From Microbispora corallina (GTDB lineage Bacteria; Actinomycetota; Actinomycetes; Streptosporangiales; Streptosporangiaceae): a stretch of 64,000 nt of DNA. Made by a program: the position numbers and the translations under genes. Below are positions 61,817 through 64,000 of this stretch, one piece after another (position 1 is the stretch's first letter; every line of letters starts with the position of its first letter). The DNA is taken from the NCBI RefSeq assembly GCF_016863035.1, contig NZ_BOOC01000035.1, positions 61,328 to 125,327 of the forward strand. The letters run 5' to 3'. The notes beneath the pieces were generated by a model, which was not told the origin of the DNA, made no database searches, and saw nothing but the letters and a program-made list of their open reading frames with translations.

Positions 61817-62599
61817 TCAGGCTGCGTAGAAGATTGCAAGCGCGGAGGCAAGGCTCTCCGGGTCCACCTGTCCGTGCGCCTGGCCTTCCAGAGGTTGGAG
61901 CCGGGCGTCAGGGAGAACGTCGGCGACCACTTGTGCCGCGTCACGCATACGGGCCGGGCTCTGGGAACCTGCCAGCACCAGGGTGGGTGTGTTGACGGAA
62001 GCGAACCGCTCGGCGGGGACCGGCCCGGGGCCGATGATGGCCGCCTCGTAGGCGAGGGTGTGCGCCACCGCCTCCATCCCTGCCCAGAACGGCTGCGTCT
62101 TCATCTGCCCGACCATCTCAGCGGGAACGTCGGCACCCTTGATCATGAACAGCTCGACCGCATCGCCTCGGCGGCCCGCCTCCACCAGCGAGCTGATCTC
62201 CTTCTCGCTCGGTAGCGCGGGGCGGTTGCCGTCGGTGACGTAGGGAGGCTCGAACACCGCCAGCCTGGTGATCGCCAGTCCCTCGGCGGCCGCTTCCAGG
62301 GCGAGGGCGCCGCCGGAGGAGCCGCCGAAAACCATCGCCTGCCCTCCAGCCGCGTTGATGACAGCGGCGAGGTCCTCGATCTCGCGCCGGACCTCGTACG
62401 GCGTGGTGTTGCCACTGTCACCCCTGCCCCGCCGGTCGTAGTTGAACACCGTGAAGTCTGGTGCCAGCGCGTGGGCCAAGGCAGCGAAGATCGGGTCTGT
62501 CCGGTCGGCGAAGCCGCCGCCGACGAGGATGACAGACGGGCCGCTCCCGACCTGGTCGTAGGCGATGGTGGTGCCGTCGGCCGATGTCGCCTTCTGCAT
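61817..62599 (-). CDS. Alpha/beta hydrolase
   Basis: 260 residues from ATG 62599. The start TSADGTTIAYDQVGSGPSVI is typical. The nucleophile elbow reads VFGGSSGGALALEAAAEG, with GGSSGG in place of GHSxGG. VNTPTLVLAGSQSPARMRDA holds the acid position, and PLEGQAHGQVDPESLASAL holds the His. Members act as esterases or lactonases. Two longer starts (62626, 62650) are possible. Confidence 0.87.
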   Translation of the reverse strand: MQKATSADGTTIAYDQVGSGPSVILVGGGFADRTDPIFAALAHALAPDFTVFNYDRRGRGDSGNTTPYEVRREIEDLAAVINAAGGQAMVFGGSSGGALALEAAAEGLAITRLAVFEPPYVTDGNRPALPSEKEISSLVEAGRRGDAVELFMIKGADVPAEMVGQMKTQPFWAGMEAVAHTLAYEAAIIGPGPVPAERFASVNTPTLVLAGSQSPARMRDAAQVVADVLPDARLQPLEGQAHGQVDPESLASALAIFYAA

Positions 62600-62728
62600 G
62601 TGGATCACTCTTTTCTGGGATGTCATTCGGTGGTGGACGATGAGCGCCATTGGTGATCATGCGTCCGCGTAGGGGCCTGGCAGAGGAGTGCCCTCGGCGG
62701 AGGGAGGCGTGGTCACCGGTGACGCGAC

Positions 62729-63204
62729 CTACGCTGCGGCCTGTTGCCTCTCGACGGGGTAGACCATGGGCCGATACTCGTCGACGAGGCCGTGCTCGGC
62801 GAGCGTCCGGACGAGGTGCCCGCTGCCGTTGACGAGGATGCCGCCGTCCGACCGCCGCTTGAGCTCCACGATCTCCTCGGCGATGTCTTCCCTGATCACG
62901 GTGGAGTTGCTCCATCCGGGCTCGCCCAGCGTCGCGGAGACGACGTATTTCGGTATGCCGTTCATCCTGTTGGCGAAGCCCATCTCATCGGTCCTCGTCG
63001 GCCAAGCCTCCGCGAAGCCCTCATAGGTGACGCGGCCCAACAGGAGAGCACTGGCGGCGAAGATCTCACCGAGCTTGAACTTGTGGCCGTCCTCGCCGCG
63101 ATCGAACTGGAAGGCCCAGCCCGAGCGGTCGAATTCCGGATGGTCACCGGGGCCTCCATGACCCCGTCGACAGTCAGGAACTGCGATACGACGATCTCCG
63201 ACAT
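62729..63204 (-). pseudogene. RibD C-terminal/dihydrofolate-reductase-like protein, frameshifted and truncated
   Basis: ATG 63204 opens MSEIVVSQFLTVDGVMEAP in one frame. After a one-base change near 63154 another frame continues with GDHPEFDRSGWAFQFDRGED, FAASALLLGRVTYEGFAEAW and NGIPKYVVSATL, then ILVNGSGHLVRTLAEHGLVD. The last part VYPVERQQAAA departs from the family end, where VLGxGxRLF is expected. So both a frameshift and a lost C-terminus are seen. Intact relatives are NADPH reductases of about 190 residues. Confidence 0.7.
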
Positions 63205-63349
63205 TCCGTCCTCCTTTCTGGGGATCAGCGCAATGGTGCGGGCTGGCCTGGACCTTCAGGAGCGGTCGACGATCGACCGTTCTGGGGGCGCGGCGTTAAC
63301 TGTGCAACCGAATACTAGTTTTGTCAAGACAGAAAAAACCGTCGGTTCT

Positions 63350-63871
63350 CGCGTCGCGGATCTCAACCGTGGCACTTGGACGTGGATGTTCCGTCGGCAG
63401 ACGACCCCGAGCCCTGTCGGGACCGTGGACAAGGGAACGAAGGGCAAGCGCGCTCGTGTCGTCCCGCTGATCCCGGAAGTCCGCGATCTGGTCGCTCGAC
63501 GCCTGGAGGTAGTCGGCGACAACCCCGATGCTCGCCTGTTCACCGGTCCTCAGGGTGGCCGGATCACGACTGCGGTTCTTCGGGACGCAACGCACTGGGA
63601 TGACGTGGTGACAAGACTCGGCTACGAGCACCTTCGCCGGCATGATCTGCGGCACACCGGGCTCACCTGGATGCCCGATGCCGGCGTTCCCGTTCACGTC
63701 CTCCGGAAGATCGCCGGGCATGGCTCGCTGACGACGACTCAGCGCTATCTCCACCTAGCGATCTACGGCATGAACAACGAGCAACCAAAAAGCCTGTTGA
63801 ACTGGGCTTACACCCGGCCAACAGGCTTTCGTATTACCGTCGGGACGGTGGTGTGCTGGTTCAGGACATAG
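63350..63871 (+). pseudogene. Tyrosine-recombinase (phage-type integrase), C-terminal remnant
   Basis: The readable part contains KGTKGKRARVVPLIPEVRDL, then the catalytic HxxR block EHLRRHDLRHTGLTWMPDAG, then the His and Tyr block VLRKIAGHGSLTTTQRYLHL. The N-terminal core-binding domain and the first catalytic Arg region are missing or lie in other frames. It is the scar of an integrated element. A hairpin terminator lies inside its end. Confidence 0.75.
63789..63829. terminator. Hairpin terminator with T-rich end
   Basis: AAAGCCTGTTG (63789-63799) pairs perfectly with CAACAGGCTTT (63819-63829). It looks like a classical intrinsic terminator and marks the end of the integrase remnant. Confidence 0.65.
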
Positions 63872-63906
63872 GAAACCCCTGTCTCAAGACATAGGAAACA
63901 CCGGCG
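63861..63906. repeat. Terminal repeats of an IS481-type element
   Basis: GACATAGGAAAC occurs at 63865-63876 and 63888-63899 with a 23-base period, each in the context TCA(G/A)GACATAGGAAAC. This pattern is typical of the ends of IS481-like elements, directly before the transposase start. Confidence 0.6.
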
Positions 63907-63921
63907 ATCGACAGTCGGCCC

Positions 63922-64000
63922 GTGTCGAAGGCCAGACCTGTCATCACCGCGGTCATCGTCGAAGGCCGCTCACAGGCAGAAGTAGCCCGCACCTACGGGG
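63922..64000 (+). CDS. IS481-type transposase, N-terminal start (cut by window edge)
   Basis: GTG 63922 opens SKARPVITAVIVEGRSQAEV and ARTYG before the right edge. This is the N-terminal helix-turn-helix of IS481/IS3-like transposases. Only 26 codons are visible, so whether the gene is intact is unknown. Confidence 0.65.
   Translation, partial: MSKARPVITAVIVEGRSQAEVARTYG

Noticed and set aside
1..64000. CRISPR array, rRNA or tRNA genes
   Set aside because: No regularly spaced repeats, no conserved rRNA segments and no cloverleaf with a T-loop GTTCRANNC pattern were found by eye. A tRNA scan could still find one.

Overview
The window comes from a high-GC actinomycete. A mycothiol-type enzyme, LAL and LacI regulators, frequent GTG/TTG starts and ATGA/GTGA stop-start overlaps all fit. 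The gene mix suggests a Streptosporangiales-type soil organism, but that rank is inference. No rRNA, tRNA or CRISPR array was seen.

Region A (1-9530) is a sugar-catabolic island. An AraC-type gene cut by the left edge and a LacI-type repressor (510-1532) diverge. Facing LacI is a minus-strand operon running from 9479 to 1609: ThuA-like protein, nucleoside hydrolase, a broken ribokinase, Gfo/Idh/MocA dehydrogenase, PhyH-type dioxygenase, xylose-isomerase-like epimerase, putative glycoside hydrolase and zinc-type dehydrogenase. Matching LacI-type palindromes lie before the repressor (471-482) and before the operon (9519-9530).

Region B (9850-16240) holds a hypothetical protein, a secondary amidohydrolase, a broken FMN reductase, an alpha/beta hydrolase and a large LAL-type regulator.

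Region C (16290-38000) is a metal and cell-envelope stress island. It has three BlaI-type repressors, two M56 (BlaR1-like) membrane proteases, and about nine CTACTA-N6/7-TAGTAG-like operators. Two promoters pair a CsoR-type copper box with a BlaI-like box. Target genes include a copper chaperone, a secreted DUF305 lipoprotein, a Cys/His-rich secreted peptide, a TauE/SafE-cupredoxin fusion, a glycosyltransferase pair, and a DedA-UppP-GT-C operon that looks like undecaprenyl-phosphate recycling plus lipid-linked glycosylation. A MacB-like ABC exporter follows a decayed PadR gene.

Region D (38040-50750) holds a secreted glycosidase behind tandem LacI-type operators. A minus-strand carbohydrate ABC transporter (solute-binding protein, two permeases, two ATPases) follows, with an aldehyde dehydrogenase, an unknown protein and an iron-type alcohol dehydrogenase downstream. 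A divergent GntR/FCD regulator probably controls it.

Region E (50836-59190) holds a DJ-1/PfpI protein, a hydrolase::ROK chimeric relic, two large secreted ThuA-domain proteins and an intact alpha/beta hydrolase. The relic and the intact hydrolase lie in two copies of a direct repeat (about 51310-51572 and 58252-58512) that bracket the ThuA genes.

Region F (59270-64000) is mobile and decaying: IS630 and integrase remnants, a frameshifted RibD-type reductase, a methyltransferase, a maleylpyruvate-isomerase-like protein, an alpha/beta hydrolase, and the start of an IS481-type transposase at the right edge.

A striking theme is gene decay by internal deletion. Many genes keep a recognisable N-terminus and C-terminus but have lost the middle, usually with a frame change.
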